A DNA stretch of 64,000 bases, from the NCBI GenBank assembly GCA_963806495.1, contig CAWDYA010000001.1, positions 305,302 through 369,301 on the forward strand, given 5' to 3'. Numbering within the stretch: position 1 is the stretch's first letter; every line of letters begins with the position of its first letter. The translations under genes and the position numbers were made by a program. The DNA comes from CAWDYA01 sp963806495 (GTDB lineage Bacteria > Acidobacteriota > Polarisedimenticolia > JACPZX01 > DASXTC01). The notes below the pieces were generated by a model. That model had not been told where the DNA came from. It saw only the letters and a program-made list of their open reading frames with translations, and made no database searches. Below are positions 36,683 to 48,337 of this stretch, in pieces.

Positions 36683-36968
36683 CTTCGGGCCGGGACCGAT
36701 GCCGGGAGACGTGGTCGGCGATCGATCGGACCGACATGAAGATCTTCTGGACCTCGTCCGCCTCGGTGATCTTGATCCCGTAGCTCTTCTCCATCGCCAC
36801 GGTCAGCTCGAGGAAGTCGATCGAGTCGAGGCTGAGAGAACCCTCGACGAGCAGCTCGTCGTCACCGATCGCCTCGGGGTCGACATCCTTGAGGCGCAGC
36901 TGGTTGACGATGAACTGCTTGATTTCCCGGCGGAGATCCTGACCCGCCGCGGGACTCATGTCGCTCAT
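36675..36968 (-). CDS. acyl carrier protein
   Basis: 97 aa. The phosphopantetheine Ser is in LSLDSIDFLELTVAMEKSYGIKI, the ACP signature with an unusual FLEL instead of VELV. Helix I (RREIKQFIVNQLRL) and helix IV (IADHVSRH) are present. The start may also be at 36959 (MSPAAGQ). The DSIDFLEL form occurs in ACPs of aryl-polyene and polyunsaturated pathways. It precedes the 82-codon frame and GT2 and follows the HDAC-like gene by 43 bp. No other ACP is seen near the ketosynthases, so this is the probable carrier for them. Confidence 0.92.
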   Translation of the reverse strand: MSDMSPAAGQDLRREIKQFIVNQLRLKDVDPEAIGDDELLVEGSLSLDSIDFLELTVAMEKSYGIKITEADEVQKIFMSVRSIADHVSRHRSRPEGG

Positions 36969-37011
36969 AGGTGGTTCAGATTAACACAGCCCTTGCGTCC
37001 GCTACCAGAGA

Positions 37012-37953
37012 CTATTCTCCCAGCCTCGCGATGTGCGCCGCGGCGCTGCGTGCGAGCGCCTGCAGGTCGTACCCCCCCTCCAGCACCGACACCACCCGCC
37101 CGGAGCAGAAATCACCGGCCCAGGCCTGCACCATCTCCGTGAGCCGCTCGTAACCCGGCTCCGTGAGGCTCATCCCCCCGAGCGGGTCGGAGCGATGGGC
37201 GTCGAACCCGGCGGAGATCAGGATCAGATCGGGGCGGAAATCGAGGACGCGCGGCGCGAGGGTGTCACTGAACACGCGCAGATACGCGTCGTCGCCGGCC
37301 CCGGCCTCCATCGGGGCGTTGAGTGTGAAGCCGGAGCCCTCGCCCCGGCCCGCCTCGGCGGCCGCACCGGTGCCCGGGTAGAAGGGATACTGGTGGATGC
37401 TGAAGAACAGGACCGATGGGTCCTCGTAGAAGGCATCCTGGGTCCCGTTGCCGTGGTGCACGTCCCAGTCGACTATCAGGACGCGCTTCAGGCCGTGCCG
37501 CTTCTGGGCGTAGCGGGCGGCAATCGCGATGTTGTTGAACAGGCAGAAGCCCATCGCGACGTCCCGCAGGGCGTGATGGCCGGGCGGCCTCACCGCGCAG
37601 AAGGCCGAGCCCGTCCTGCCTTCGACGACGGCGTCCACTGCCGCGAGAACGCCGCCCGCGGCGAGCAGGGCGACCTCGTAGGAGTGAGGAGAAATGGTCG
37701 TGTCCATCGAGTCGATGATGGCCCGGCCGCCGCGGCAGTACTCCTCGACGCGGTCGATGTACGCCGGGGCGTGGATGGCCTCGATCCACTCGCGCCCCGC
37801 CCGGACCGGGGCGACGGGCACGAGTTCCCCCATCAGGCCGGTCGCCGTGAGATGGTCGACGATCGCCTGCACCCTCTCGGGGCGCTCCGGATGGGTCAGC
37901 CCGGTCTGGTGGGCGAGGTAGTCAGGATGTGTGACGAAACCGACGGGCCGCAT
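37012..37953 (-). CDS. histone deacetylase / AcuC-like zinc amidohydrolase
   Basis: 313 aa of the arginase/deacetylase fold. Active-site motifs are all present: RPPGHHA (catalytic His pair), LIVDWDVHHGNGTQ (Asp-His zinc ligands), SAGFDAHRSDPLGG (second Asp) and EGGYD, with the capping Tyr nearby. It begins MRPVGFVTHPDYLAHQTG. Bacterial members deacetylate acetyl-lysine or acetylpolyamines; the substrate is unknown. It lies 14 bp after lolA, and the ACP gene follows. Confidence 0.93.
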   Translation of the reverse strand: MRPVGFVTHPDYLAHQTGLTHPERPERVQAIVDHLTATGLMGELVPVAPVRAGREWIEAIHAPAYIDRVEEYCRGGRAIIDSMDTTISPHSYEVALLAAGGVLAAVDAVVEGRTGSAFCAVRPPGHHALRDVAMGFCLFNNIAIAARYAQKRHGLKRVLIVDWDVHHGNGTQDAFYEDPSVLFFSIHQYPFYPGTGAAAEAGRGEGSGFTLNAPMEAGAGDDAYLRVFSDTLAPRVLDFRPDLILISAGFDAHRSDPLGGMSLTEPGYERLTEMVQAWAGDFCSGRVVSVLEGGYDLQALARSAAAHIARLGE

Positions 37954-37967
37954 CGGGAGCCCTTGTA

Positions 37968-38708
37968 TTAACGGCCCTTCTCCGAGAAGAATCCCGAGAA
38001 GGTGTCGCTGATCTTCACGTCCGCCGGGAGGTTGATCTCGTATCTCGCGGCGCTGATGGGCGGATTGACGCGGATGTCCTCGAACGTGAACAGCGTGCGA
38101 TCTCCGTCCGCCTCGCGGTACTCGAGACGGCGGACCTGGTTGATTTCGTCATCGAGCCAGATGCGCACTTCGAGAAGGCGTTTCTCGAGGCGCTTCTGCT
38201 TGGGTTTCATCACGATGAGGTGGGTGCCGGGCACGGAATCGTCCGGCTCCATCGACAGGTTGTAGTACTCCTGCAGGTCGGCGAAGATCTGCCCGAGCCC
38301 GAAATACTTCACGAGCTTCCGGCTCAGGCGCGTCTGGATCTCCTCGGCCTCCTTCTGCACCGGGTAGTACGCCACGAGCGTCTTGTCGTTCATCAGGAGC
38401 ATCTTCGGCTCGGGCGAGACGTACTCCCACAGGAACTTGTCCGGCTTGGTGTGGTAGAACTCGCCCTTCTGGATCACGGCGTTCTTGAGCAGGCCGATCT
38501 CCTTGCGCTCGACGAACCGGGCCGAGATCGAGGTCACTTTGGCCTGGGCCTCGTCGAACCTTTCGAGGACCTTCCGGAAGACCGGGTCGAAATGCGCATA
38601 GGGATCGGTGGCCGGTCCGGTCGGAGCGGCCGGTCCCGCGGCGCGAACCACGAGCACGGATGCCAGGGCGATCAGGATCAGGGAGAGCAGGCTACGGGTC
38701 GATATCAT
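37968..38708 (-). CDS. lolA: LolA-type outer-membrane lipoprotein carrier
   Basis: 246 aa. A signal peptide (MISTRSLLSLILIALASVLVVRA) leads to a periplasmic half-barrel: ARFVERKEIGLLKNAVIQKGEFYHTKPDKFLWEY, the hydrophobic ligand face LLMNDKTLVAYYP and the closing WLDDEINQVRRLEYRE. LolA carries lipoproteins from LolCDE to LolB; LolA-like members are also encoded in aryl-polyene clusters to carry the lipid. With no LolB or LolCDE nearby, both roles remain possible. It is 102 bp from the Hfq-like gene and 14 bp before the HDAC-like gene. Confidence 0.88.
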   Translation of the reverse strand: MISTRSLLSLILIALASVLVVRAAGPAAPTGPATDPYAHFDPVFRKVLERFDEAQAKVTSISARFVERKEIGLLKNAVIQKGEFYHTKPDKFLWEYVSPEPKMLLMNDKTLVAYYPVQKEAEEIQTRLSRKLVKYFGLGQIFADLQEYYNLSMEPDDSVPGTHLIVMKPKQKRLEKRLLEVRIWLDDEINQVRRLEYREADGDRTLFTFEDIRVNPPISAARYEINLPADVKISDTFSGFFSEKGR

Positions 38709-38810
38709 AGGCGGGAAGTACCCCTTTCGAGACGGATCAGCGATCGCGTCAGGCCGGTGACGACACGGCTAAACCGGGCAGGATCCTGGCACATCCGGTG
38801 ATTCGATGCG

Positions 38811-39122
38811 TCAGGCGGTGTGGCCGTTGCCCTCGCCGTCCTTGTACATGTATTTGATGCTGTGCTTGAGCACCAGGAGATTGGGGCCGTCCGTTCGGTT
38901 GATCTTGACGCAATCACGGTCGTACCACTCGATCACCCCGTGCAGCGTCTCGCCGTCGGTGAGCACCACGACCATGGGCGTCCGGGCGGCCATCTGCTTG
39001 CTGTAGTAGAACGCCTCCGCATTGGTCTGCTCGGGGGGAACCGGCTTCGCCCGCCCCTGTTTCGCGGCCGACTTCCCCTTGAATTCGGACAGATTGGGAC
39101 GGATCAGCTTTCTGTTGGGCAT
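38811..39122 (-). CDS. Hfq-like Sm-fold RNA chaperone with N-terminal extension
   Basis: 103 aa. The core (residues 38-95) has the Sm1 and Sm2 motifs: AFYYSKQMAARTPMVVVLTDGE, GVIEWYDRDCVKINR and LLVLKHSIKYMYK, the last close to the Hfq YKHAIS(T/K)V-type ending. The N-terminal 37 residues are basic and Pro-rich (KLIRPNLSEFKGKSAAKQGRAKPVPPEQT), unlike enteric Hfq. The first start ATG at 39122 has a promoter just upstream. Extended Hfq homologues of this kind occur in several uncultured phyla; RNA-binding is inferred from the fold. Confidence 0.8.
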   Translation of the reverse strand: MPNRKLIRPNLSEFKGKSAAKQGRAKPVPPEQTNAEAFYYSKQMAARTPMVVVLTDGETLHGVIEWYDRDCVKINRTDGPNLLVLKHSIKYMYKDGEGNGHTA

Positions 39123-39161
39123 TGCCGGTTCTCACGAGTCTCGCTGCGAAGGGATGACCGG

Positions 39162-39191
39162 AATCTATCAGAACGGGCCCCGGTCCTTCAA
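39162..39191 (-). promoter_or_regulatory. sigma-70 promoter of the Hfq-like gene
   Basis: On the minus strand TTGAAG, an 18-bp spacer and TAGATT are followed by a start site about 35 bases before the ATG at 39122. Both hexamers match the consensus in 4-5 of 6 positions. Confidence 0.55.
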
Positions 39192-39218
39192 GGGCGGCGA
39201 AAACCCGCGGCTGCGGCC

Positions 39219-40208
39219 TCAGGATGACTGGGCGTACTGATCGTACACGGGGTTCACCTTGATGCGGTTGCTGTCCGAGAGCATCTTGAAGTAGGCGTCC
39301 AGAGCGGTGGCGAACTTCTGCTGTTTCAGCTTCGAGACGATGCTCTTGCGGGCGTCCTCCAGGTTCGGATCCTTCGGCTCGGTGTGCGACTCCAGCTTGA
39401 TGATGTGGATGCCGGCCGGGCTGTGGATCGGCTCGCTCACCTGGCCGGGTTCGAGCTCGAGCGCGACCGATTCGAGCTCGGGCGCCAGGTCGCCGCGCTT
39501 GAACGGGCCGATGAGACCCTCCGAGAACCGGGAGGGCGCCTTCGAGTACTTGATCACCAGCTCGTTGAACGGCGTGCCCGCGTGCAGCTCCTCGAGAACC
39601 TGGGCCGCAAGCTGGTCGAGCTCCTCGGGAGTGTGACCCTCCGGCGTGAGGACGATCTCGCGCACGGAGAATTCCTCGGCAACCCGGAACTCCTCCTTGT
39701 GGTGATCGAAGTATTCCTTGACCTCGTCATCGGTGACGACGATCTTGTCCCGCACCTCGAGGTTGACCATGATGTCGGGCACGTTGTAGCGCAGCAGGGT
39801 CTCCCGCAGCTCGTCCTTGGTGATCCCCTCCTGCTTGAGCACCTGCTCCAGCTCCTCGTTGCTCTTGATCCCCTGCTGTTCCTTCAGGTTGTTGAGCGCC
39901 TGCTGATAGACCTTGTCGAGCTCGAGCCCCAGAATCTCGGCCCGCTGGAGCAGCACCGTCTCGCGGATCATGTCCGTCAGCAGGCTGCCGCGCATGCGCT
40001 TCAGCTCCCTGTCCAGATCGTCACCGACCAGCTTGGACGAGAGTTGCGCGGTCATCGCCCTCTCCCGCGCGAGCAGATCCGAGCGCGTGATGATCTCGCC
40101 GTTCACCCAGGCGGCGATCTCCTCGACGACCTCGCTACGCGGGGCGCCGAAGGGAACCAGGGCCAGCACCACGATCAGGGCCGCCGTCAGGAACGCTCTT
40201 TGTCTCAT
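39219..40208 (-). CDS. SurA-like periplasmic peptidyl-prolyl isomerase
   Basis: 329 aa from ATG 40208 (MRQRAFLTAALIV), six bases inside a possible TTG start; AAAGG lies at good spacing before it. The signal peptide precedes a SurA N-terminal chaperone region (VVEEIAAWVNGEIITRSDLLARER) and a parvulin domain (REIVLTPEGHTPEELDQLA, IKYSKAPSRFSEGLIGPFKRGDLAPELE, SPAGIHIIKLESHTE). It helps outer-membrane proteins fold. It follows the PpiC lipoprotein gene by two bases in the same operon. Confidence 0.92.
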   Translation of the reverse strand: MRQRAFLTAALIVVLALVPFGAPRSEVVEEIAAWVNGEIITRSDLLARERAMTAQLSSKLVGDDLDRELKRMRGSLLTDMIRETVLLQRAEILGLELDKVYQQALNNLKEQQGIKSNEELEQVLKQEGITKDELRETLLRYNVPDIMVNLEVRDKIVVTDDEVKEYFDHHKEEFRVAEEFSVREIVLTPEGHTPEELDQLAAQVLEELHAGTPFNELVIKYSKAPSRFSEGLIGPFKRGDLAPELESVALELEPGQVSEPIHSPAGIHIIKLESHTEPKDPNLEDARKSIVSKLKQQKFATALDAYFKMLSDSNRIKVNPVYDQYAQSS

Positions 40209-40210
40209 GA

Positions 40211-41119
40211 TCAACCTTTCTTCTCCACGTAGCGAAACGGCAGCTTGTCCGCGAACACTTCGACCGGGACATCCCGCCGCAGCGCCTCGACGAACTCACG
40301 ATACCGGGCCTGGCTCTTCTCCCGCAGCAGGTCCAGCTTGATCCGATCGCGGGCCTCCTCGAGGTTCGCCGGCCGTTCCGGCTGCCGCTCCTCGAGCTTG
40401 AGGATGAAAAAACCCTGCGGATCCTCCACCACGGGGCTGATCTCCCCGACACCGAGACGATCCACCGCGGCGCGAATCGACTCCGGCAGACTGTCCTCCT
40501 CGTACGCCTGGGGCTGCCCGCCATCCGGCGACAGGCTCCGGGCCGAAGCCACCTCCTCGAAGCCGCCCGGGTCACGCTGCAACTCTTCCCGGACCTGCCG
40601 CGCCTCGGCGGCCGAGTCCAGAAGCACTTTTCTGAGGACCACGCGCGCGGGACGGTGGAACGACTCGAGGTGACTCTCGAAATACGCCCGGGCCTCCTCG
40701 TCCGCCACCGACACGTCGCTGAGGATCACCTGCTGCTTGAACTTCCGCTCCAGCAGCCCCCTGCGGACCCGATCCCGGTCCCGGCTGCCGTCCTTCATGG
40801 CCCGGTCGATCTCCTGGTCCGAGACCGTGATCCCGCGCTGGCCCGCCGCGGTCACCAGAAGCTCCTCCTCGAGGAACTGGTCCAGCAGACGCGACTTCAC
40901 CGAAGGCTCCGCGGCGGCGGCGCCTTCGGGGCTGCCGAGCGTCTCCGCCAGATAGGCGTCGAATTCGCCCTGGGTGACGCGATGATCTCCGACCCGCGCC
41001 ACGACGGCCGTCTCGGCCTCCTTCCCGGGCGCCTGCTCCCCCGAGCAGCCCCAGACCGCCAGGGCCCCGGCCAAAGCCAGTGCTGACATGGAGATGGGGG
41101 AAAGTCGGGAGAGGGTCAC
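40211..41119 (-). CDS. parvulin-type peptidyl-prolyl isomerase lipoprotein
   Basis: 302 aa from GTG 41119; ATG 41089 (MSALALAG) is an alternative. The signal peptide ends AVWGC, a lipobox, so it is a lipoprotein. N-terminal SurA-like helices (VTQGEFDAYLAETLGS, LLDQFLEEELLVTAAGQRG) are followed by a PpiC domain (FHRPARVVLRKVLLDS, SLSPDGGQPQAYEEDSLP, VVEDPQGFFILKLEERQ). It pairs with the SurA-like protein downstream, and together they form an envelope chaperone operon. Confidence 0.92.
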   Translation of the reverse strand: MTLSRLSPISMSALALAGALAVWGCSGEQAPGKEAETAVVARVGDHRVTQGEFDAYLAETLGSPEGAAAAEPSVKSRLLDQFLEEELLVTAAGQRGITVSDQEIDRAMKDGSRDRDRVRRGLLERKFKQQVILSDVSVADEEARAYFESHLESFHRPARVVLRKVLLDSAAEARQVREELQRDPGGFEEVASARSLSPDGGQPQAYEEDSLPESIRAAVDRLGVGEISPVVEDPQGFFILKLEERQPERPANLEEARDRIKLDLLREKSQARYREFVEALRRDVPVEVFADKLPFRYVEKKG

Positions 41120-41163
41120 GTCGCGACTCTAGCAGGCGCAAGGCCGGTCACGCAACAGGGGGC

Positions 41164-42711
41164 CTACAGCGGGATGTTGCCGTGCTTCTTCGGCGGGTTC
41201 CGATCCACCTTCGTGGAGAGCATCGCCAGGGCGTTGATCAGCCTGGGCCGCGTCATGCTGGGCTCGATCACCTCGTCGATGAAGCCGCGCTGGGCGGCGA
41301 CATACGGGTTGGCGAAGGCCTTGCGAAACTCCTCCACCCTGGCCTGACGCAGCTTCTCGGGGTCCTTCGCCGCCGCGATCTCCTTGCGGTAGAGGATCCC
41401 CACGGCTCCCTCCGGTCCCATCACGGCGATCTCCGCCGACGGGTACGCGTAGTTGACGTCGGTGCGGATGTGCTTGCTGGCCATGACGCAGTACGCCCCG
41501 CCGTACGACTTGCGGGTGATCACGGTCACCTTCGGCACCGTCGCCTCCGCGAACGCGTACAGGAGCTTGGCACCATGCTTGATGATGCCGCCGAACTCCT
41601 GCTTGGTGCCGGGGAGGAATCCGGGCACGTCCTCGAAAACCACGAGCGGGATGTTGAAGGCGTCGCAGAACCTCACGAAACGCGCCCCCTTGAGCGAGGC
41701 GTCGATGTCGAGAGTGCCGGCGAGCACCGCCGGCTGGTTCGCCACCAGCCCGACCGGTCTGCCGTCGAGCCGCGCGAACCCGACGACGATGTTGCGCGCG
41801 AAGTCCTCGTGCACCTCGGTGAACCGGGCCTCGTCCACCACGAGCCGGATCACCTCGGTGATGTCGTACGGCTGGTTCGGGTTGGCCGGCACGATCGTGT
41901 CGAGCTTCGTCTCGGCCCGGTTCGGATCGTCGGTGGGCGTGCGGACCGGGGGATCCTCCATGTTGTTGGAGGGCATGTACGAAAGCAGCTCGCGGATGAC
42001 GGCGAGACAAGCCCAATCGTCGGGCACGGCGAAGTGGGCCACGCCGCTGCGGGCGGCGTGCGTATGGGCTCCCCCGAGCTCCTCCTTCGTGACCTCCTCG
42101 TGGGTCACGGTGCGGATCACGTCCGGTCCCGTGATGAACATGTACGAGGTGTTGTCCACCATGATGTTGAAATCGGTGATGGCCGGGGAGTAGACGGCGC
42201 CGCCGGCGCAGGGTCCCATGATGGCGGAGATCTGCGGCACGACCCCGGACGCGAGCGTGTTTCTCAGGAAGATATCGGCATACCCGGCGAGGCTGACCAC
42301 TCCCTCCTGGATGCGCGCACCGCCCGAGTCGTTCAGCCCGATGATCGGGGCGCCGACCTTCATGGCCAGATCCATGATCTTGCAGATCTTCGCCGCGTAG
42401 GTCTCCGAGAGGGAGCCGCCGAACACCGTGAAGTCCTGGGCGAAGACGAACACGGTGCGGCCGTCGATGCGGCCGTGACCGGTGATGACGCCGTCACCAG
42501 GGATCCGCTGCTTCTCCATCCCGAACATGTCGCAGCGGTGCTCGACGAATCTGTCGAACTCCTGGAACGACCCCTCGTCGAGGAGAAAGGCGACGCGCTC
42601 GCGTGCGGTGAGCTTGCCGGCCTCGTGCTGTCTGGCGACGCGCTCCGGCCCGCCGCCCGCTTCGGCGGCCTCGTTCCGGCGGCGCAGCCGATCGAGCGCG
42701 TCGTCCGCCAT
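41164..42711 (-). CDS. acyl-CoA carboxylase beta (carboxyltransferase) subunit, propionyl/methylmalonyl type
   Basis: 515 aa. Both crotonase-fold halves are complete: the N-half has HRCDMFGMEKQRIPGDGVITGHG and GGARIQEGVVSLAGYADIF; the C-half has DVPGFLPGTKQEFGGIIKHGAKLLYAFAEATVPKVT and SYGGAYCVMASKHI. This subunit transfers carboxyl from biotin to propionyl-CoA or acetyl-CoA. The biotin-carboxylase/BCCP subunit is not in the window. Its start is fused to the transaldolase stop (TGATG). Methylmalonyl-CoA decarboxylase or acetyl-CoA specificity cannot be excluded. Confidence 0.95.
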   Translation of the reverse strand: MADDALDRLRRRNEAAEAGGGPERVARQHEAGKLTARERVAFLLDEGSFQEFDRFVEHRCDMFGMEKQRIPGDGVITGHGRIDGRTVFVFAQDFTVFGGSLSETYAAKICKIMDLAMKVGAPIIGLNDSGGARIQEGVVSLAGYADIFLRNTLASGVVPQISAIMGPCAGGAVYSPAITDFNIMVDNTSYMFITGPDVIRTVTHEEVTKEELGGAHTHAARSGVAHFAVPDDWACLAVIRELLSYMPSNNMEDPPVRTPTDDPNRAETKLDTIVPANPNQPYDITEVIRLVVDEARFTEVHEDFARNIVVGFARLDGRPVGLVANQPAVLAGTLDIDASLKGARFVRFCDAFNIPLVVFEDVPGFLPGTKQEFGGIIKHGAKLLYAFAEATVPKVTVITRKSYGGAYCVMASKHIRTDVNYAYPSAEIAVMGPEGAVGILYRKEIAAAKDPEKLRQARVEEFRKAFANPYVAAQRGFIDEVIEPSMTRPRLINALAMLSTKVDRNPPKKHGNIPL

Positions 42712-43351
42712 CAGGCCTTCAGCTTCTTCCAGTCGGCAAGGAACTTCTCGTTGCCGATGTCGGTGAGCGGGTGCTTGAACAGACTGTCGAACACCTTCTT
42801 CGGCATCGTGGCGATGTCGGATCCCGCGAGCGCGGCTTCGAGCACGTGAACGGGGTGCCGGACGCTGGCCGTCAGGATCTCGGTCTGGAAGTCGTAGTTG
42901 TCGTAGATGGTCCGGATGTCGCGGATCAGGTCCATGCCGACCTGCGAGATGTCATCGAGCCGCCCGATGAACGGGCTGATGAAGGTGGCGCCCGCCTTCG
43001 CGGCGATGAGCGCCTGCGTCGCGGAGAAACACAGCGTGACATTGACCTTCACGCCCTGCGGCGCGAGTCTCGAGAGCGCCACGATCCCCTCCCGCAGCAG
43101 CGGTAGCTTGACGACGACGTTCTTGTGGATCTCGCGCAGCTCGAGTGCCTGCTTGACCATCGCGTCCGCGTCTGTCGCCGTGACTTCCGCGCTCACCGGG
43201 CCGTCGACGACCCGGCAGATCTCCTGGATCAGTTCCTTGAAGTTTCTGCCTTCCCTGGCTACCAGGCTCGGGTTGGTGGTGACGCCGTCGAGTATCCCCG
43301 TGGCGGCCGCGTCTTTTATCTCATCGAGGCTTCCTGTATCGAGAAAGAATT

Positions 43352-43355
<4 letters not shown>
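42711..43355 (-). CDS. transaldolase / fructose-6-phosphate aldolase (TalC/FSA type)
   Basis: 214 aa, the short single-domain form. It begins MKFFLDTGSLDEIKDA; the Schiff-base Lys is in KNVVVKLPL, and the later motifs NVTLCFSATQA, FISPFIGRLDD and TEILTASVRHPVHV follow the TalC consensus. It transfers a dihydroxyacetone unit in the pentose phosphate pathway, or cleaves fructose-6-phosphate. It overlaps gyrA by four bases at its start (ATGA) and the carboxylase gene at its end, so these three genes are translationally linked. Confidence 0.95.
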
Positions 43356-45876
<2,521 letters not shown>

Positions 45877-45877
<1 letters not shown>

Positions 45878-48330
45878 CAGATATCCAGATTCCTCACGTC
45901 GAGGGCGTTTGTCTCGATGAACCGGCGGCGGGGCTCGACCTGCTCGCCCATGAGCACACTGAAGATCTGCTCCGCCTCGGTCGTATCCTCGATCTTGACC
46001 CGAAGCAGCCGCCGGCGCGACGGATCCATGGTCGTCTCCCAGAGCTGCTCGGGGTTCATCTCACCGAGACCCTTGTATCGCTGGATGTGCACCCCTTCCT
46101 TGCCTGCGGAGAGGACTTCGTCGAGCAGCGCATCCCTGGTCGGCATGGTCTTCTGAGTCTCCTTCGAGCCGGAGTTGCTCAGAATCAGCGGGGCGCTGTC
46201 GAGATCCGAGCAATCCTTCCAGGCCTGGTACAGGCGGCGGTACTCCACCGTTGCGGCGAGGGCGTTCCACGAGACGCTGATGTCGGGCTGGCCGACCATG
46301 AGGGCGCCGACGTTCATCTCGTACAGCCCGTGCTCCTCGTCATGGCGGATCTCGCCCACCTGACGGTCCTTCTGGCGCAGCGCCGCGGCGACCTTCTCCA
46401 TCCAGTCGCGCTCGGCGAAGTGCTGCCGCTGATAGAGCCCCTCCTGAAGGAGAAGGTCGAGCAGGTCCCGGTCGTAGCCGCGCCTCGCGAGCAGGTCGAT
46501 GAAGTGACGGTACTCGATCAGCTTCTCGAGCAGCCGCTGCAGCGCGGGCCCTTCGAACGTCTGGCCGGCGGCGGTGGTGACCGATCTCTCTTCGATCGCC
46601 TTCGACAGGAGGAACCGGTTCAGCTCGTCGTCGCTGCTGATGTACATCTCGGATTTGCCCTTCTTGACGCGGTAGAGCGGGGGCTGGGCGATGTACAGGT
46701 AGCCGCGATCGATCACCTCGCGAAGCTGGCGATAGAAGAACGTCAGGAGAAGCGTCCGGATGTGACTGCCGTCAACGTCGGCATCGGTCATGATCACGAG
46801 CCGGTGATACCGGATCTTGGAGATGTCGAAATCCTCCATGCTCTGCACGCCGCAACCGAGCGCCGTGATGAGCGTGCGGATCTCCTCGTGCGCGAGCATC
46901 TTGTCGAAGCGCGCCTTCTCGACGTTGAGGATCTTGCCTTTGAGGGGCAGCACCGCCTGGAACTTGCGGTCGCGTCCCTGCTTGGCCGAGCCGCCGGCGC
47001 TCTCACCCTCGACGAGGAACAGCTCGGCGTTCTCCGGGTCGCGCTCCTGGCAGTCGGCGAGCTTTCCGGGCAGCGAGGACGAGTCGAGGAACCCCTTGCG
47101 CCGTGTGAAATCCCTGGCCTTGCGGGCCGCCTCCCGCGCGCGCGCCGCGTCGATCACCTTCTGCACGACCCGGCGGGCGACCTGGGGATTCTCCTCGAAG
47201 AAGACCGACAGGCGCTCGTTGAGCAGCCCGTCGACAAACCCCTTCACCTCGGTGTTGCCCAGCTTGGTCTTGGTCTGGCCCTCGAACTGCGGGTTCGGGA
47301 TCTTGATGCTGATGACCGCCACCAGCCCCTCGCGGACATCCTCACCCGTGATGTTGGCGTCCTTGAGATCCTTGGTGAGATTGTTCTTCGTCGCGTATGA
47401 GTTGATTGATCGCGTGATGGCGGCCCGGAAACCCGAAAGATGCGTCCCCCCCTCGACGGTGTTGATCGAGTTCGCGAAGGCGTAGACGTTCTCTGCGTAG
47501 GTGTCGTTGTACTGCAGCGCCACATCGATCAGGATGCCTTCCTTCTCGCCGAAGACATGGATCGGCTCGGGGTGCAATGTCGTACGGCTCTGGTTCAGAT
47601 GCTTGATGAAATCGACGATCCCCCCGGCATAGTGGAAGATGTGCGACTTTCCGGATCGCTCGTCGTTGAGCTCTATCTTCACGCCCGGGTTGAGGAACGC
47701 CAGCTCGCGCAGCCGTTGTGAGAGGGTGTCGTAGGAGAAGCTCGTCGTCTCGAACACCTGCGTGTCGGGCTTGAACGTCACCTTGGTGCCGCCCGACCTG
47801 GTCGTGACGCCGACTTCCTGGAATGGCGCCACAGGCTTGCCGCGCTCGTACGACTGCTGGTAGACCTTGCCGTCGCGCCGAATCTCCAGGTCGAGCGTCT
47901 CCGACAGTCCGTTGACCACCGAGACGCCGACGCCGTGAAGTCCGCCGGAGACCTTGTAGGTCATGTTGTCGAACTTGCCGCCCGAGTGCAGGGTCGTCAT
48001 GACGACCTCGGCAGCCGGTTTCTTCTCGGTGGGATGGAGATCCACGGGAATACCGCGGCCGTTGTCCTGCACGGTCACGCTGTCGTCGAGATGGATCATC
48101 ACCTCGATGTGGTCGCAGAAGCCGGCCTGTGCCTCGTCGACCGCGTTGTCGACCACCTCGTAGACGAGGTGGTGCAGCCCCGACTCGCCCGTCGAGCCGA
48201 TGTACATCGCAGGACGCTTGCGGACGGCCTCGAGCCCCTCGAGAACCTTGATCCGCGTTGCGTCGTAGCTCGAAGAGGCCGCCAATCTCTCCGGAGCCGG
48301 CGGCGGCGCCGTATCCCCTGTCTGTGTCAT
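45877..48330 (-). CDS. gyrB: DNA gyrase subunit B
   Basis: 817 aa. The GHKL ATPase is complete: RPAMYIGSTGESGLHHLVYEVVDNAVDEA, VQDNGRGIPVD and GGLHGVGVSVVN. The TOPRIM domain has ELFLVEGESAGGSAKQGRD and IMTDADVDGSHIRTLLLTFFYR; the end YKGLGEMNPEQLWETTMDP contacts GyrA. The mid-part SKAIEERSVTTAAG...MNVGALMVGQPD is the ~170-aa insert that many Gram-negative GyrB proteins have in the C-terminal domain. The gene lies 7 bp after dnaN. Confidence 0.98.
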
Positions 48331-48337
48331 TGAGTCC

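Noticed and set aside
37968..38708. LolA as a definite member of the lipid cluster
   Set aside because: A housekeeping LolA would look the same at this resolution, so only a possible link is stated.
38709..38810. Promoter for lolA in the 102-bp gap
   Set aside because: No pair of hexamers with proper spacing was convincing; read-through from the Hfq-like gene is as likely.
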